A stretch of DNA of 64,000 nucleotides from Methylomicrobium agile (GCF_000733855.1 NZ_JPOJ01000001.1:2621001-2685000), one strand, 5' to 3'. Shown: positions 6,703-17,900, counted from the stretch's first letter. Notes: generated by a model from the sequence alone, not told the origin. Numbers and translations are program-made.

Positions 6703-8849
6703 GTTTTGTTATCCTCCATCATCGGCGTGAAATACAGCATAAAACACGTGTCTTTGCTCCGCCCTCTTTCCAGCTGGCCTTCGATTTGTCCCGCCAGCCG
6801 CTGCACGAGTTTGAGTCCCAAGGATCGAGTCTGTTCGAAACAGAAGCCTTCGGGCAAGCCGACGCCGTTGTCGCGGATCGACAAACACGCGTCGCCTTGG
6901 CCGTCCCAACTCAGCGTAATGCGGACTTCGCCGCTGCGTCCGTCGGGAAACGCATGCTTAAAGGCATTGGTGATCAATTCGGTGACCAGCAGGCCGCACG
7001 GTATGGCGCGGTGCAGATCCAGGTAGACCGGGAAGCCTTCCGATTCGGTTCGTACCGAGGCGCGGCTGGATGCCGGCGCGTTCAACGTGATCAGCAATTG
7101 CCCGAGCCGCTCCAGATAGTCGTCGAGATGAATGCGGGTAAAATCGTTGCATTCGTAGAGAAGCTGATGAATGAGCGCCATGGCCCGTACCCGCCCCTGG
7201 CTTTCGGCGAGGACCTGTTTCACGTCGGGGTCCGAGGTATGCAAAGCCTGCAAATTGAACAGGCTGGAAATGACTTGCAGATTGTTCTTGACCCGATGAT
7301 GCACTTCGTTCAGCAACGTGGTTTTTTCATCGAGCGCGCGGCTGATCGTTTCCTGGGTTCGTTTGTGTTCGGTGATGTCGCGGGTCACCTTGGAATACCC
7401 TTGATGTAGCCCCGTTTCATCGTACAACGCGGTCAGCAGGATGTTGGCCCAGAAAGTCGAACCGTCCTTGCGTACCTGAAGGACGTCACCTTCAAAATAG
7501 CCCTGGTCACGAGCCAGACGCAGATGTTTCCCGGGCAAGCCCGACCGTACTTCGTCTTCGGTATAGAAGATGTCCGGTGAACGGCCCAGGACTTCATCGG
7601 CACTGTAACCCTTGATGTTTTGGGCGCCGACGTTCCAGCTCATGACATGGCCATCCACATCGAGCATGTAAATCGCATATTCCTTGACGCCATCGACCAG
7701 AAGGCGAAAGCTTTCCTCGCTTTCGCGAAGTGCCTGTTCGGCGTGTTTACGTTCGGTGATATCGACGATAGCGGCCAGCACCATCGGCCCTTCGGCGGTT
7801 TCGATCGGATTGAGGCCGATTTCGACCGGAAATTCGCTGCCGTCGCGCCGCCTGGCATACAGATCCCGGCCCGCCCCCATCGCACGAGCCTTGGGGTGGG
7901 CGAAAAAATCGTGGCGCGAAACGGGATGGTCGGCCCGAAAGCGTTCCGGCAGCAGCACTTCGACCGGCTGTCCGATCAGCTCGGCGCGCAAGATGCCGAA
8001 CATGCGCTCGGCTTGCGCGTTGACCAGTTCGATCAAACCGTTGCGATTGACCATCACGATGCCGTTGGGCACGGATTCGACCACCTGTTGAAAACGGTTT
8101 TCAAGGCGTTTGCGTTCGCTGATATCGACGATGGCGGCGAGCACCATCGGTCCTTCGGCGGTTTCGATCGGATTGAGGCCGATTTCGACCGGAAATTCGC
8201 TGCCGTCGCGCCGCCTAGCGTACAGGTCCCGGCCGGCGCCCATCGCGCGCGCCTTGGGATGGGCGAAAAACTCGTGGCGCGAAGCGGGATGCTCAGCCCG
8301 AAAGCGTTCCGGCAGCAGCATTTCGACCGGCTGCCCGACCAGATCGGTGCGGACAGCGCCGAACATGCGCTCGGCCTGGGGGTTGACCAGCTCGATCAAA
8401 CCGCTGCGATTGACCATCACGATGCCGTTGGGCACGGATTCGACCACCTGCTGAAAACGGTTTTCAAGACGTTTGCGTTCGCTGATATCGACGATCGCGG
8501 CGAGCACCATCGGCCCTTCGGCGGTTTCGATCGGATTGAGGCCGATTTCGACCGGAAACTCGCTGCCGTCGCGCCGCCTGGCGTATAGGTCCCGGCCGGC
8601 GCCCATCGCGCGCGCCTTGGGATGGGCGAAAAAATCGTGGCGCGAAGCGGGGTGGCCGGCCCGAAAGCGTTCCGGCAGCAGCACTTCGACCGGCTGCCCG
8701 GCCAGATCGGTGCGGACGGCGCCGAACATGCGCTCGGCCTGGTTGTTGACAAGAACGATGTGGCCCCGGTTATCCACCATGACCATTGCGATCGGAGCCG
8801 CTTCGACCAACGCGCGGTAAATCGGCTCATTATTATGATGTTGTTTCAT
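6699..8849 (-). CDS. PAS-repeat sensor histidine kinase (HisKA_2 family)
   Basis: 716 residues without membrane segments, so probably cytosolic. Residues about 10-375 are three almost identical PAS modules of 121 residues, each with AERMFG, GQPVE, LLPERFRA, RRRDGSEFPVEIGLNPIE and VDISERK; a fourth, divergent PAS follows (about 380-500, ITEHKR at its end). The kinase has the H-box NEVHHRVKNNLQVISSLFNL of HisKA_2 (PF07568), N-box TELITNAFKHAF, and DNGVGLP. Such kinases phosphorylate the adjacent receiver. It overlaps the response-regulator gene by four bases, which indicates translational coupling. The PAS ligand is unknown; no heme or flavin signature is evident. Confidence 0.92.
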   Translation of the reverse strand: MKQHHNNEPIYRALVEAAPIAMVMVDNRGHIVLVNNQAERMFGAVRTDLAGQPVEVLLPERFRAGHPASRHDFFAHPKARAMGAGRDLYARRRDGSEFPVEIGLNPIETAEGPMVLAAIVDISERKRLENRFQQVVESVPNGIVMVNRSGLIELVNPQAERMFGAVRTDLVGQPVEMLLPERFRAEHPASRHEFFAHPKARAMGAGRDLYARRRDGSEFPVEIGLNPIETAEGPMVLAAIVDISERKRLENRFQQVVESVPNGIVMVNRNGLIELVNAQAERMFGILRAELIGQPVEVLLPERFRADHPVSRHDFFAHPKARAMGAGRDLYARRRDGSEFPVEIGLNPIETAEGPMVLAAIVDITERKHAEQALRESEESFRLLVDGVKEYAIYMLDVDGHVMSWNVGAQNIKGYSADEVLGRSPDIFYTEDEVRSGLPGKHLRLARDQGYFEGDVLQVRKDGSTFWANILLTALYDETGLHQGYSKVTRDITEHKRTQETISRALDEKTTLLNEVHHRVKNNLQVISSLFNLQALHTSDPDVKQVLAESQGRVRAMALIHQLLYECNDFTRIHLDDYLERLGQLLITLNAPASSRASVRTESEGFPVYLDLHRAIPCGLLVTELITNAFKHAFPDGRSGEVRITLSWDGQGDACLSIRDNGVGLPEGFCFEQTRSLGLKLVQRLAGQIEGQLERGRSKDTCFMLYFTPMMEDNKT
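7742..8830 (-). repeat. Three in-frame tandem copies of a 363-bp PAS-coding unit
   Basis: Each 363-bp unit encodes 121 residues. Long stretches are identical between copies, for example the segment for RRRDGSEFPVEIGLNPIE and the GTTTTCAAG(A/G)CGTTTGCG join at 8098 and 8461. Such nucleotide-level identity points to recent duplication or ongoing gene conversion. Confidence 0.9.
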
Positions 8850-8904
8850 TTTGAGTCATCAACGCTGTAACTCGGGTGCACGGGCTCAACGATCATCCCG
8901 ATTG

Positions 8905-11900
8905 TCATGTCGGTACGGTTGAGTTGATGAAGTTGATCAGGTCGCCGGCCGGCAAAGGTCGGCTGAACCAATAGCCCTGACCTTCCTTGCAGTGGCGACG
9001 CGCCAGAAAATCGCATTGGGCTTCGGTTTCGATACCCTCCGCCACAACGACCAGACCCAAATGTTTGGCCATGCTCAGAATGGTTTCGGCGATCGCCACA
9101 TCCTCCGCATCCTCGGGAATCCCCTGGACGAAGGCGCGATCGATTTTCAGGCAAGTGACCGGCAGCCGCTTGAGATAGGCCAGGCTGGAATAGCCGGTGC
9201 CGAAATCGTCGATGGCGATACGAACGCCGAGGCGGCTTATTGTGTTCAGCACAACGATGGCTTTTTCGGGATTGTCCATGACACAGGATTCGGTGAGTTC
9301 CAATTCGAGGCAGGCGGCCGGCAGCATCGCATCGAGCAGGGTCTTCTCGACCAGGCAGTGGAATGCGGAATCGTGAAGTTGCCGGGCCGACACATTGACC
9401 GCCATGCGCAGATCGGTCAGCCCTTCGCTTCGCCAATCACGCAATTGCCGGCAGGCTGTGTTCAGCACCCAGTGGCCGATTTCGCCGATCAGTCCGATCT
9501 CTTCGGCCAGATGGATGAATGCGTTCGGTGCCAACAATCCCCGTTGCGGATGCTGCCAACGGATCAAGGCTTCCACGCTGGTGACGCTGCCTGTCGATAG
9601 ATCGATGCGCGGCTGATAGTAGAGTATGAATTCATCGCGAAGCAGCGCCTTGCGCAGGTCGTTTTCGAGCATCAGCCGCTGTTCGCCGGCTTCGGTCATC
9701 ACCGGGTCGAAAAACTGAAAATTGTTGCGGCCGCGTGCCTTGGCCTGATAAAGCGCGACATCGGCATGTTTGATCAGGGTGTCGCCGTCCTGGCCGTCCT
9801 GCGGAAACAGACTGATGCCGATGCTGGTCGTGACATGCAGCGTATAGCCGGACAGATCGAACGGAAGCGCCAGAACCGCCAGTATTTTTTCCGCGACCAA
9901 CGCCGTTTCCCGCGCGCTGAAAATCCGGGGCAGTAAAATGACGAATTCGTCGCCGCCCATGCGCGCCACCGTATCGCCTTTGCGGAGCACCTGGCCGAGC
10001 CTCAGCCCGGTTTCCCGCAACAGCAGGTCGCCGAGCGCGTGCCCCAGCGAGTCGTTGATCGTTTTGAAACGATCGAGGTCGACGAACAATACCGCCGCCT
10101 GATGGCCGCTGATCCGGGCGAAGCTCAACGTTTGTTCGATGCGGGTCGACAACAGCGCCCGGTTCGGAAGACCGGTCAATGCGTCGTGATAGGCCAGATG
10201 CTCGACTCGGGCTTGCAGAGCCCGATGTTCCGTCAGGTCGATGCAGGCGCCCACGAAACCCACGACCGCCCCATCGGGCAGCAATCTCGGCGCCATGGTG
10301 TCCAGAACGGTGCGAAATTGGCCGTCATGCCGGCGCAGGCGGTATTCCAGCACCACCGGCTCCTTGGCGGCCATCGCGTTTTGATAGCCGTTCAGGCACA
10401 CGTCCCGATCCCTGGGATGCACATCATTCAGCCAGCCGTAACCCAGTTCTTCTTCCATCGGACGGCCCGTAAAATCCAGCCAGGCTCGATTGAACCATAA
10501 ACAACGCCCTTCGAGATCCGCCATCCAGATTTTGATCGGCAGACTGTCGGCCAACACATGAAAGCGCTCCTCGCTCTCCAGCATTTTCGCTTTCATTGCC
10601 TGCCGTTTGCGTTCGGCGTGGTAACCGGTCAGCAGAGCCGCACAGGTGCTCAAAAAAGGATCGAGCGAAGCCGCGATCTCCAGATTATAACCGCCCGGCC
10701 GATTGGCGAGTCCGATCATGCCGATCATGTCGTCGCCCTGATAAATCGGCAAACCCAGGAACGAATCGATGGCCGGATGCCCAGAGGGAAGGCCGGCGCG
10801 CCGATGATCATGAGGCGCATCGTTGCTCAAAACGGCTTTGCCGCTGGTTAGCACCGCGCCGATCAGCGAATTCAGGTTGTGAAACTCAAGACCGTTTTGC
10901 AGCGTATTTTCATAGAGGTGGCGCGTGTCCGCATCCCAGACGACATTGCTGTAGACATGCGTCTTGAGGTAGAGCCGGCCCGCCTCGTCGATCAGCACTT
11001 CGCCGATGAAGCCATACTGGCTTTCGCTCAGATTCAGCAGTGGATTCAGCATATGTTCGAAGGTGATGGCCACATCCCGGTTAAGCAGAAAATCGCGCTG
11101 CACATCGGAAAGCGTCTGCAATATCGCGTGCGAATGCCGCAGCGCCATCTCCGCCTTTAACCGGCCGACTTCCGCGCCGATCCGGGCCGCGAACACGTCG
11201 AGCGCCTCGATGATCATTTCGGTATCTTTCAACGGATGGGTTCCCGCCATCACGACGATGCCGAGAGGCTGCCCCGTGGAATCGAAAAAAGATGTTCCGA
11301 TATAACTGTCCACATTCCACGCCTGAATCAACGCATCGTCCGGAAATTTGGCGCGGACGTCGGTTTCGTATATCTGCGTACAGTGACGACCGATAACCTG
11401 GGCGCACGGGCTACCGGTAAGAGGATAGCTCAGATTCGAAGTCAACGCGCCCCGCTCGCAGGCCGCCAGCGTGGTAATACTGTTCCTGCCGGGTTCATCG
11501 AGCAGGCCGATCAGCGCATAATCGACATCGAAATGCTGGGTGAGGCGTTGTACCAACCCTTCGAGAAAGGCGGTTCCGAATTGACGCGAAATCCCGCTAC
11601 GCAGATCCGACAGAATACGTTCAATCCGCATCCGGCGCTCGATTTCGGTTCGCAATCGGCTGTCGGCCGATTTCAGACTGTCGATGCGGTTTCGTACCTC
11701 GAGCGTCATCAGCGTACCGTGCCATATCACGAAACCGAAAAAACCGAATCCGGTCAGATAATAAGGCGCGGTCACTCTCCAATCGCTCAGCAAATCCCAG
11801 CCTCCGGCTGCGATCAGCAAGCCTGCGGAAAACGCCAGAGATAAAGCCATGCGCCGTTCGCCGAGGCGGTATATCCGCCGGGAGCGGGCCAAAGCCCAGA

Positions 11901-12363
11901 GCAGGGTACCGGCAATCGCCAGATAGCCGACGGCGTTCCAGACACTCATCGATGGCGTGAAGCGCGCCGGCGTATCGTATCGCAAACCGTATTCGGACGC
12001 CTGATTGGCAATCAGCAGCATCCCGAAAACCGAGACGGCGACAATCAGGCAGCGCTTGCCGCAAGGCTGTCCGGCAAGCGCTGCGACATAAGCGATAAAG
12101 GCAGGGAAAAAAGCAAAAGCACAGGCGGTTTGCCAACGCAAGGCATTGGCAGCCTCGCGCAGTGTCGGCGCGATACTGTATTGCGCGGTAAAAATCTGAT
12201 ACCCCGCCGCGCACAAACAGCAGCACGCAAAGCTCAGGGATATGCGCCGATCGCTCCCGGCAGTACGGGCCAGCATGATCGATTGTACGCCATTCCAAAA
12301 CAGAATGCCCGCGCTCAGGATATACGCGCAGATAATGAAGGAGGCAGCGCTATAATCGAACAT
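8905..12363 (-). CDS. Membrane GAF-GAF-PAS-GGDEF-EAL protein (c-di-GMP turnover)
   Basis: 1152 residues. The N-terminal ~240 residues contain about seven hydrophobic segments, a membrane sensor region. Two GAF-like domains follow (about 255-400 and 410-570), then a PAS with PAC (about 580-710, ending GACIDLTEH), a GGDEF domain with intact MGGDEFVILLPRI and FVDLDRFKTINDSLGH, and an EAL domain with VEALIRWQHP, NVSARQL, ELTESCV, DDFGTGYSSL, KIDRAF and AEGIETEAQ. All catalytic residues that I can check are present in both domains, so it may both make and degrade c-di-GMP. The gene ends 55 bases before the histidine kinase start on the same strand, so the three signalling genes may be co-transcribed. 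Confidence 0.92.
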   Translation of the reverse strand: MFDYSAASFIICAYILSAGILFWNGVQSIMLARTAGSDRRISLSFACCCLCAAGYQIFTAQYSIAPTLREAANALRWQTACAFAFFPAFIAYVAALAGQPCGKRCLIVAVSVFGMLLIANQASEYGLRYDTPARFTPSMSVWNAVGYLAIAGTLLWALARSRRIYRLGERRMALSLAFSAGLLIAAGGWDLLSDWRVTAPYYLTGFGFFGFVIWHGTLMTLEVRNRIDSLKSADSRLRTEIERRMRIERILSDLRSGISRQFGTAFLEGLVQRLTQHFDVDYALIGLLDEPGRNSITTLAACERGALTSNLSYPLTGSPCAQVIGRHCTQIYETDVRAKFPDDALIQAWNVDSYIGTSFFDSTGQPLGIVVMAGTHPLKDTEMIIEALDVFAARIGAEVGRLKAEMALRHSHAILQTLSDVQRDFLLNRDVAITFEHMLNPLLNLSESQYGFIGEVLIDEAGRLYLKTHVYSNVVWDADTRHLYENTLQNGLEFHNLNSLIGAVLTSGKAVLSNDAPHDHRRAGLPSGHPAIDSFLGLPIYQGDDMIGMIGLANRPGGYNLEIAASLDPFLSTCAALLTGYHAERKRQAMKAKMLESEERFHVLADSLPIKIWMADLEGRCLWFNRAWLDFTGRPMEEELGYGWLNDVHPRDRDVCLNGYQNAMAAKEPVVLEYRLRRHDGQFRTVLDTMAPRLLPDGAVVGFVGACIDLTEHRALQARVEHLAYHDALTGLPNRALLSTRIEQTLSFARISGHQAAVLFVDLDRFKTINDSLGHALGDLLLRETGLRLGQVLRKGDTVARMGGDEFVILLPRIFSARETALVAEKILAVLALPFDLSGYTLHVTTSIGISLFPQDGQDGDTLIKHADVALYQAKARGRNNFQFFDPVMTEAGEQRLMLENDLRKALLRDEFILYYQPRIDLSTGSVTSVEALIRWQHPQRGLLAPNAFIHLAEEIGLIGEIGHWVLNTACRQLRDWRSEGLTDLRMAVNVSARQLHDSAFHCLVEKTLLDAMLPAACLELELTESCVMDNPEKAIVVLNTISRLGVRIAIDDFGTGYSSLAYLKRLPVTCLKIDRAFVQGIPEDAEDVAIAETILSMAKHLGLVVVAEGIETEAQCDFLARRHCKEGQGYWFSRPLPAGDLINFINSTVPT

Positions 12364-12770
12364 GACTAAAGCATGAGCGGTTTAGGCGCGGGGGAGGGGA
12401 AGATTTCCGATGCGTCCTGCGGAGGATTTTGCCGGCACTGGTAAGAGGGCCATGACGCGGCATGATGAAGACGTGAATGTTGCGATTTTCATTGTGATGT
12501 AGTGTATTTTGCAACGAGCCGCTGTTTCCGCTTCGGCGCTTCACTATCGCGTTTCGACAAGCACACCCCGCCAGCTTTTTATTAATTATATGAACGGATA
12601 TTTTCTCATAACTATTCAGGGATAAAAATCAATTAATGAATAGGGTATTTAGCCCGGTAGGTCGGGCACACGCTGTTTCGTGCCTGACCGTAAGCGCCCA
12701 GCCTCGCTCAGACATCATGGCTTATCCCGACTCAGGTTTTTTAGATCATCGGCTTGCCGGGACGTGCGGG
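12364..12770. other. Intergenic region, 407 bases
   Basis: No gene seen. The middle (12555-12650) is AT-rich. A ten-base-pair hairpin with one G-T pair (12660-12669 with 12680-12689, GGTCGGGCAC/GTGCCTGACC) resembles a short palindromic repeat. It lies downstream of the haemoglobin gene but has no T-run on the minus strand, so it is a weak terminator candidate. Confidence 0.6.
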
Positions 12771-13169
12771 TTACGGCAGCCGCTCCGTCTCCTGATTGAT
12801 CATGTGCGTGGCAAGGTGCTGCAGCGCTGCCTGCATATGGGTTCTCAGTTGCGGATCCATGATCATTTCCGCCAGGGCTTTATTCATGCACAGCATCCAC
12901 TGGTCGCGCTCCGCTTCGCCGATCGCGAACGGAAAATGGCGGGCGCGCAGCATCGGGTGGCCGAATTCTTCCATGTACAGATTGGGGCCTCCCAGCCAGC
13001 CGGACATGAACTTGAACAGCTTGTCCCTGGCGGAGGCCAGGCTGGGCTGATGCATTGCGCGAATGCCTTGCGCTTCGGGCAGGATGTCCATATAGAAGTA
13101 AAACCGGTCGACCAGGCTGCGGATGGCCTGTTCGCCTCCGATGGCCTCGTAAGGCGTGAGGGTTGTCAT
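12771..13169 (-). CDS. Group II truncated haemoglobin
   Basis: 132 residues, the normal length of a 2-over-2 globin of the GlbO/trHbII group. It starts TLTPYEAIGGEQAIRSLVDR, has the B-helix tyrosine in FYFYMD, the LF-x-F-x-SGWLGGP segment, the proximal histidine in ARHFPFAIG and the group-typical tryptophan of helix G in DQWMLCM. Such globins bind oxygen or NO in the cytoplasm and are thought to protect from NO/peroxide or supply oxygen. The gene stands alone; the next gene downstream on this strand is 407 bases away. In a methanotroph, NO formed during ammonia co-oxidation is a plausible substrate, but this is inference. Confidence 0.93.
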   Translation of the reverse strand: MTTLTPYEAIGGEQAIRSLVDRFYFYMDILPEAQGIRAMHQPSLASARDKLFKFMSGWLGGPNLYMEEFGHPMLRARHFPFAIGEAERDQWMLCMNKALAEMIMDPQLRTHMQAALQHLATHMINQETERLP

Positions 13170-13554
13170 GACGGATTGTGCTCTTTGAGATACGGGGGTT
13201 GTATTTGTTCATGCCCGGGCCGTATAGCCCGCTTCTGCGGGCAGTCAGGGGCGGTGATTTTCCTTCCGGATGCGCAACGCTCAACAGGCGCCGCCCGGAT
13301 CGGACGGATTGCTAAGATAGCGAATGCATGCCAAATGCAATACCGCGGGAATTTTATCAGTATTTTGCCGTCACGGCTGCCGCCCGCCTGAAAAATAATG
13401 GCTGAAAAAATTCATGAGCCGCGCCAAAGATTCGCTATCATTTTCCAAATGAAATGGGCTCCGGGGCCGCCTTTCGGCTTTCGTCGAGCCGAATTTTTGC
13501 CGGGCTGAAAGCACCGGTGCCGGCTTATTATCAAACGACTTCGGAGAAAACCGG
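13170..13554. other. Intergenic region between divergent genes, 385 bases
   Basis: Separates the globin gene (minus) and the GH30 gene (plus), so it must hold both promoters, but I see no convincing -35/-10 pair. A six-base-pair hairpin GCCCGC-TTCT-GCGGGC lies at 13227-13242. No gene is supported here. Confidence 0.5.
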
Positions 13555-14913
13555 ATGACAGCGCAGCGGCTTGTAAGGCAATTCTGTACCGCCCGCGACA
13601 CGGCCGACCGGCTTGCGGAACGGGCGCCGATCGAATTCGTGCCGGCCTCTGAGCCTGGAGGCCCCGCGGTTTTCATCGACACCCAGGTCAAGTTTCAGGC
13701 GTTTCTGGGATTCGGCGGCGCTTTCACCGAAGCGGGGGCAACGACGCTGGACAGAATGCCCGCCTCGTTGCGCCAGGAAATTCTGGCGGCCTATTTTTCG
13801 CCGCAGCAAGGCCACGGTTACACCGTATGCCGGACCCCTATCAACAGCTGCGATTTCTCGCTCGGCAACTATGCCTACGCAGAGGTCGAGGACGATGTCG
13901 AGCTGAAACACTTCAGCATCGACCGGGACAGGCGAACCCTGATACCGATGATACGCGACGCGATCGAACTGGCCGGCGGGCAGCTCAGCCTGTTCGCTTC
14001 GCCGTGGAGCCCGCCGGCCTGGATGAAGACGAACCGGCGGATGAACGGCGGCGGCCGGCTGAAACCCGAGTACCGTCAGGCCTGGGCCGATTATTACGTC
14101 CGCTACGTTCGGGAATACGGGAAAGCGGGCATCCCGATCTGGGGAGTGACCGTGCAGAACGAGCCGGAAGCCTCGCAAACCTGGGATTCCTGCCTCTATA
14201 CCGGCGAGGAAGAGCGCGATTTCGTTAGGGATTATCTCGGCCCGGCCCTGCATCGCGTCGGGCTCGCCGATGTCAGACTGATCATCTGGGACCACAACCG
14301 CGACCGGATGGTTGAACGGGCCAAAATCGTCCTGGACGATCCGGACGCCGCGCGCTATGTCTGGGGGATCGGCTTCCATTGGTATTGCGGCGATCATTTC
14401 GACAATGTCCAATTGACGCACGATGCCTACCCGGACAAACACCTGATTTTTACCGAGGGCTGCCAGGAAGGCTGGCCGCATCTCGGCGCCTGGGAGCCCG
14501 GCGAGCGCTATGCCCGTTCGATCATCCAGGACCTTAACCGTTGGACGGCAGCCTGGGTGGACTGGAACCTGGTTCTGGACGAGAACGGCGGGCCGAACCA
14601 CGTGAATAATTTCTGCAGCGCGCCGATCATTGCCGACACGCAAGCCGGGGCGGTTCGCTATCAAAGTTCCTACTATTACATCGGGCATTTCTCGCGCTTC
14701 ATTCGTCCCGGCGCCCGCCGGGTCGTTTGCGCCAGTACCTCGGATGCGCTCGAATCGACCGCGTTTTTGAACGCCGACGGCACGGTGGCCGCCGTGGTGT
14801 TGAACCGCTCCAGCCAAGCGATCGACTTTGATCTGAAGATTCCGGGATTACAGGCCAAGACCGCCATTCCCGCCCGCGGAATCAAGACTTATCTTTTCGA
14901 CGATCGACGATGA
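13555..14913 (+). CDS. Glycoside hydrolase family 30 protein (beta-glucosidase/glucanase-like)
   Basis: 452 residues of the GH30 (beta/alpha)8 fold with C-terminal beta domain. Recognisable: FLGFGGAFTEAGA (about 52-64), SPWSPPAWMKTN (about 148-159), the acid/base Glu in VTVQNEPEA (near residue 203), HWYCGDHF, and the nucleophile Glu in LIFTEGCQEGW (near residue 301). GH30 enzymes cleave beta-linked glucosides such as glucosylceramide, beta-1,6- or beta-1,3-glucans. There is no signal peptide, so the enzyme appears cytoplasmic. The gene is followed after 83 bases by a large phosphorylase-like gene on the same strand, which suggests a joint intracellular beta-glucan or glucoside pathway. Confidence 0.88.
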   Translation: MTAQRLVRQFCTARDTADRLAERAPIEFVPASEPGGPAVFIDTQVKFQAFLGFGGAFTEAGATTLDRMPASLRQEILAAYFSPQQGHGYTVCRTPINSCDFSLGNYAYAEVEDDVELKHFSIDRDRRTLIPMIRDAIELAGGQLSLFASPWSPPAWMKTNRRMNGGGRLKPEYRQAWADYYVRYVREYGKAGIPIWGVTVQNEPEASQTWDSCLYTGEEERDFVRDYLGPALHRVGLADVRLIIWDHNRDRMVERAKIVLDDPDAARYVWGIGFHWYCGDHFDNVQLTHDAYPDKHLIFTEGCQEGWPHLGAWEPGERYARSIIQDLNRWTAAWVDWNLVLDENGGPNHVNNFCSAPIIADTQAGAVRYQSSYYYIGHFSRFIRPGARRVVCASTSDALESTAFLNADGTVAAVVLNRSSQAIDFDLKIPGLQAKTAIPARGIKTYLFDDRR

Positions 14914-14996
14914 ACTCGCCGGAACGCTTTGCCGGGATCCCCGCCTTGAACGATTTCGCCGGTTGCGCTGAAATCAAAACATTCTGAAACTGCATC

Positions 14997-17900
14997 ATGA
15001 ATCAGACCTACGCTTTCAGAGACGATTACCGCTGTTTCGTGATCGAGCAGTACAACGAACGGCCGCCTTTCGCCGGTTTTTTGCCGGGGATTGCCGGTAT
15101 CCGGGGGCGCCCCGCCTGGGCTTTTTACGTCAATCGCGGCCAAGCCGTCGCGAGTTTCGGCATCCGCAACAAGGACGGGGCTTTTTTGGAGTTTTATCCG
15201 GCCGACAAGGCGTATCAACTCACTCCATCCCGCGGCTTCCGGACCTTTCTGAAGCTTGCCGATCGCGATCGGATGATCGCCCACGAACCTTTCCAGCGCC
15301 GGGCAGGGCCGGATGTCATTCAGCGCCTCTACGTGACAGCCCACGAAGTCGGGGTCGATGAGATCAATCCCTGCGTGGGGATCCGCATCCGGGCCGATAT
15401 GTTCACCTTGCCGGAAGAAGCGTTCGTGGCGGGCCTGGTCAGACGGGTCGAAATCGTGAATCTCTCCGCGCAGTCCCGCATCATCGAGATCGTCGACGGT
15501 TTGCCGCAAGTTTTGCCTTACGGACTCAATCAATGGGGCGTCAAGTTCATGAGCCGGACCTCGGAAGCCTTCATGCGGGTCGAAGGGGTAGAGCAAAACC
15601 GGCCTTTTTATCGACTGAAGGTTTGGCCGTCCGACACCCCGGAGGTCGAACCGGTGATACCGGGCCATTTTTTCGTGGGTTTTTTGAACGGCGAGCGTAA
15701 CCGTGCGGTGGTGGATGCCGAGCGGGTTTTCGGCCTGGCGGGCGATTTATCCAGGCCGGAACGCTTTTTCTCCGAAGATCGGCCGGATTTTTCCACTCAA
15801 GTGACGTCCAACCGGACGCCCTCGGCTTTCCAGGCAATGACCCTCGAACTCCGGCCGGGAGAGCGCCGGGTATTTTACGGCCTATACGGCCATGCGCCTT
15901 CGCTGCCGGACCTGGACTCATTTCTGGCCGGGATCGATGCGGAGAGCTTTTTCGAGGCGAAACGGGCGGTCAACCGCCGCTTGCCGGAGGGCATCACTCG
16001 GCCTGCCTTTACCGCAACCGCCCGCCCGCTGTTCGATGCGCACGTCCGTCAGTGTTATCTGGACAACGGCCTGCGCGGCGGTTTTCCGACCGCCGTGCCG
16101 GGCGGCGCGCGCCTGTATCTGTTCGGCCGCAAGCATGGCGATCTGGAGCGGGATTACAACGATTTTCTGCTCCGGGATACGCCGTTTTCGGAAGGCAACG
16201 GCGATTTTCGCGACGTGCTGCAAAACCGCCGACTGGACCTCTTTTTCGATCCGGCCCTGGATGCCAAAAACATCCGCTATTTCTTCAACCTGATCCAGCC
16301 GGACGGCTACAATCCTTGTTCGCTCAGGAATTCAAGTTTCGCTGTCGAGTCGCCTCAGAACTTTGCGTCTTATTCCGGCCGGTTTCCGGCGCTGGAAAAG
16401 TTGTTCGACCGCGAGTTTAAATACGCGGAGCTCTGGACGGCGCTCGAACAAGCCGCGTCCGAGCGGCCGGCGATCTTGCAGGACATTCTGGCGCAGGCGC
16501 AGGAAGTCGAGGATGCGGAATTCGACCGGGGCTATTGGAGCGATCACTGGACCTATCTGGTGGATTTGCTGATCAATTACCAGGCCGTTTATCCGGACCG
16601 CCTGCAGGGTTTGTTTCTGGAAAAAACCTATACCTTTTTCGATCCCACCCATGCGGTCTTGCCTCGCGCCGAAAAATACGTGATGACCGCCCGAGGCGTG
16701 CGCCAGTTCGGCGCGGTGCGGGCGCGTTCCGACAAGATGGCCTTGATCAAATCCCGAACCCGGCGCCGCTACCAGGTCCGCGCCCAAGGTGGGCAGGGCG
16801 AGATCGTCTATACCACGCTGCTCGGCAAGATTCTGACGCTCGTGGTGAATAAACTGGCTTCCCTGGACCCGGGCGGCGTGGGGATCGAAATGGAGGCCGA
16901 CCGGCCGGGCTGGTGCGACGCGTTGAACGGCCTGCCCGGCCTGTTCGGTTCGTCCGTAAACGAGACGATCGAGCTCAAGCGCCTGGTCGACTTCACTGCG
17001 CAAGCGCTGGCCGATCTGCAAGGCGAATTTTCCTTGCCGGCGGAACTGGCCGATTTCATGGCCGGGCTGGAAGCGCTGCTGCAGCGCCCGAACCTGACGG
17101 ATGACTCCTTCTGGCGGGACGGCGGGGCTTTGAAGGAAGCCTATCGGGACAAGACCTTCATGGGCTTTGCGGGCGCCGAACGGCCGGGTTCGATTGCCGG
17201 CTTGCGGGCCTTTTTGAAGACGGTTTCGTCTCATCTGGACGCGGCGATCGTCAAAGCGCGCAGGCCGGAAGGGATCATTACCTATTTTGCCTATGAAGCG
17301 GCGCAGTACCGGAAAATCGGGCCGGGCCGGGCGGAAGTGATACGCTTTCGCCAAAAACCGCTGCCGCTGTTTCTGGAGGGTTTCGTGCATGCGCTGCGCA
17401 TCGCGGAACCGCAAGAGGCCCGCGCCTTGTATGAGGCGGTAAATCAGTCGGCATTGTTCGATGACAAGCTGGGCATGTACCTGCTGAACGCTCCGCTCGG
17501 GGAAAATGCCCTGGACCTGGGCAGGATCGGCATTTTCAACTACGGCTGGCTGGAGAACGGCTCGATCTTCCTGCACCTGCATTACAAATTCGTGCTGGAA
17601 ATGGTGCGGGCCGGTCTGGTCAATGAATTCTACCGCCGGATCGACCAACTGCTGGTGGCCTTTCACGATCCCGCCGAATACGGGCGCAACCCGGCCGAAA
17701 GCTCCAGCTTTCTGGTCAGCAGCGGTTTCACCGTCGATCCGCGCCAGCACGGGCGCGGCTGCGTCGCGCGCCTGTCGGGCTCGACGGTCGAGCTTTTGCA
17801 CCTGTGGCTTTACCTTTTCCTCGGGCCGGAGCCTTTCGTCGCCGAGCGGGGAAAACTGCGCTTCCGTCCCGCGCCGCTGCTGTCGAAGTCGTTTTTCATG

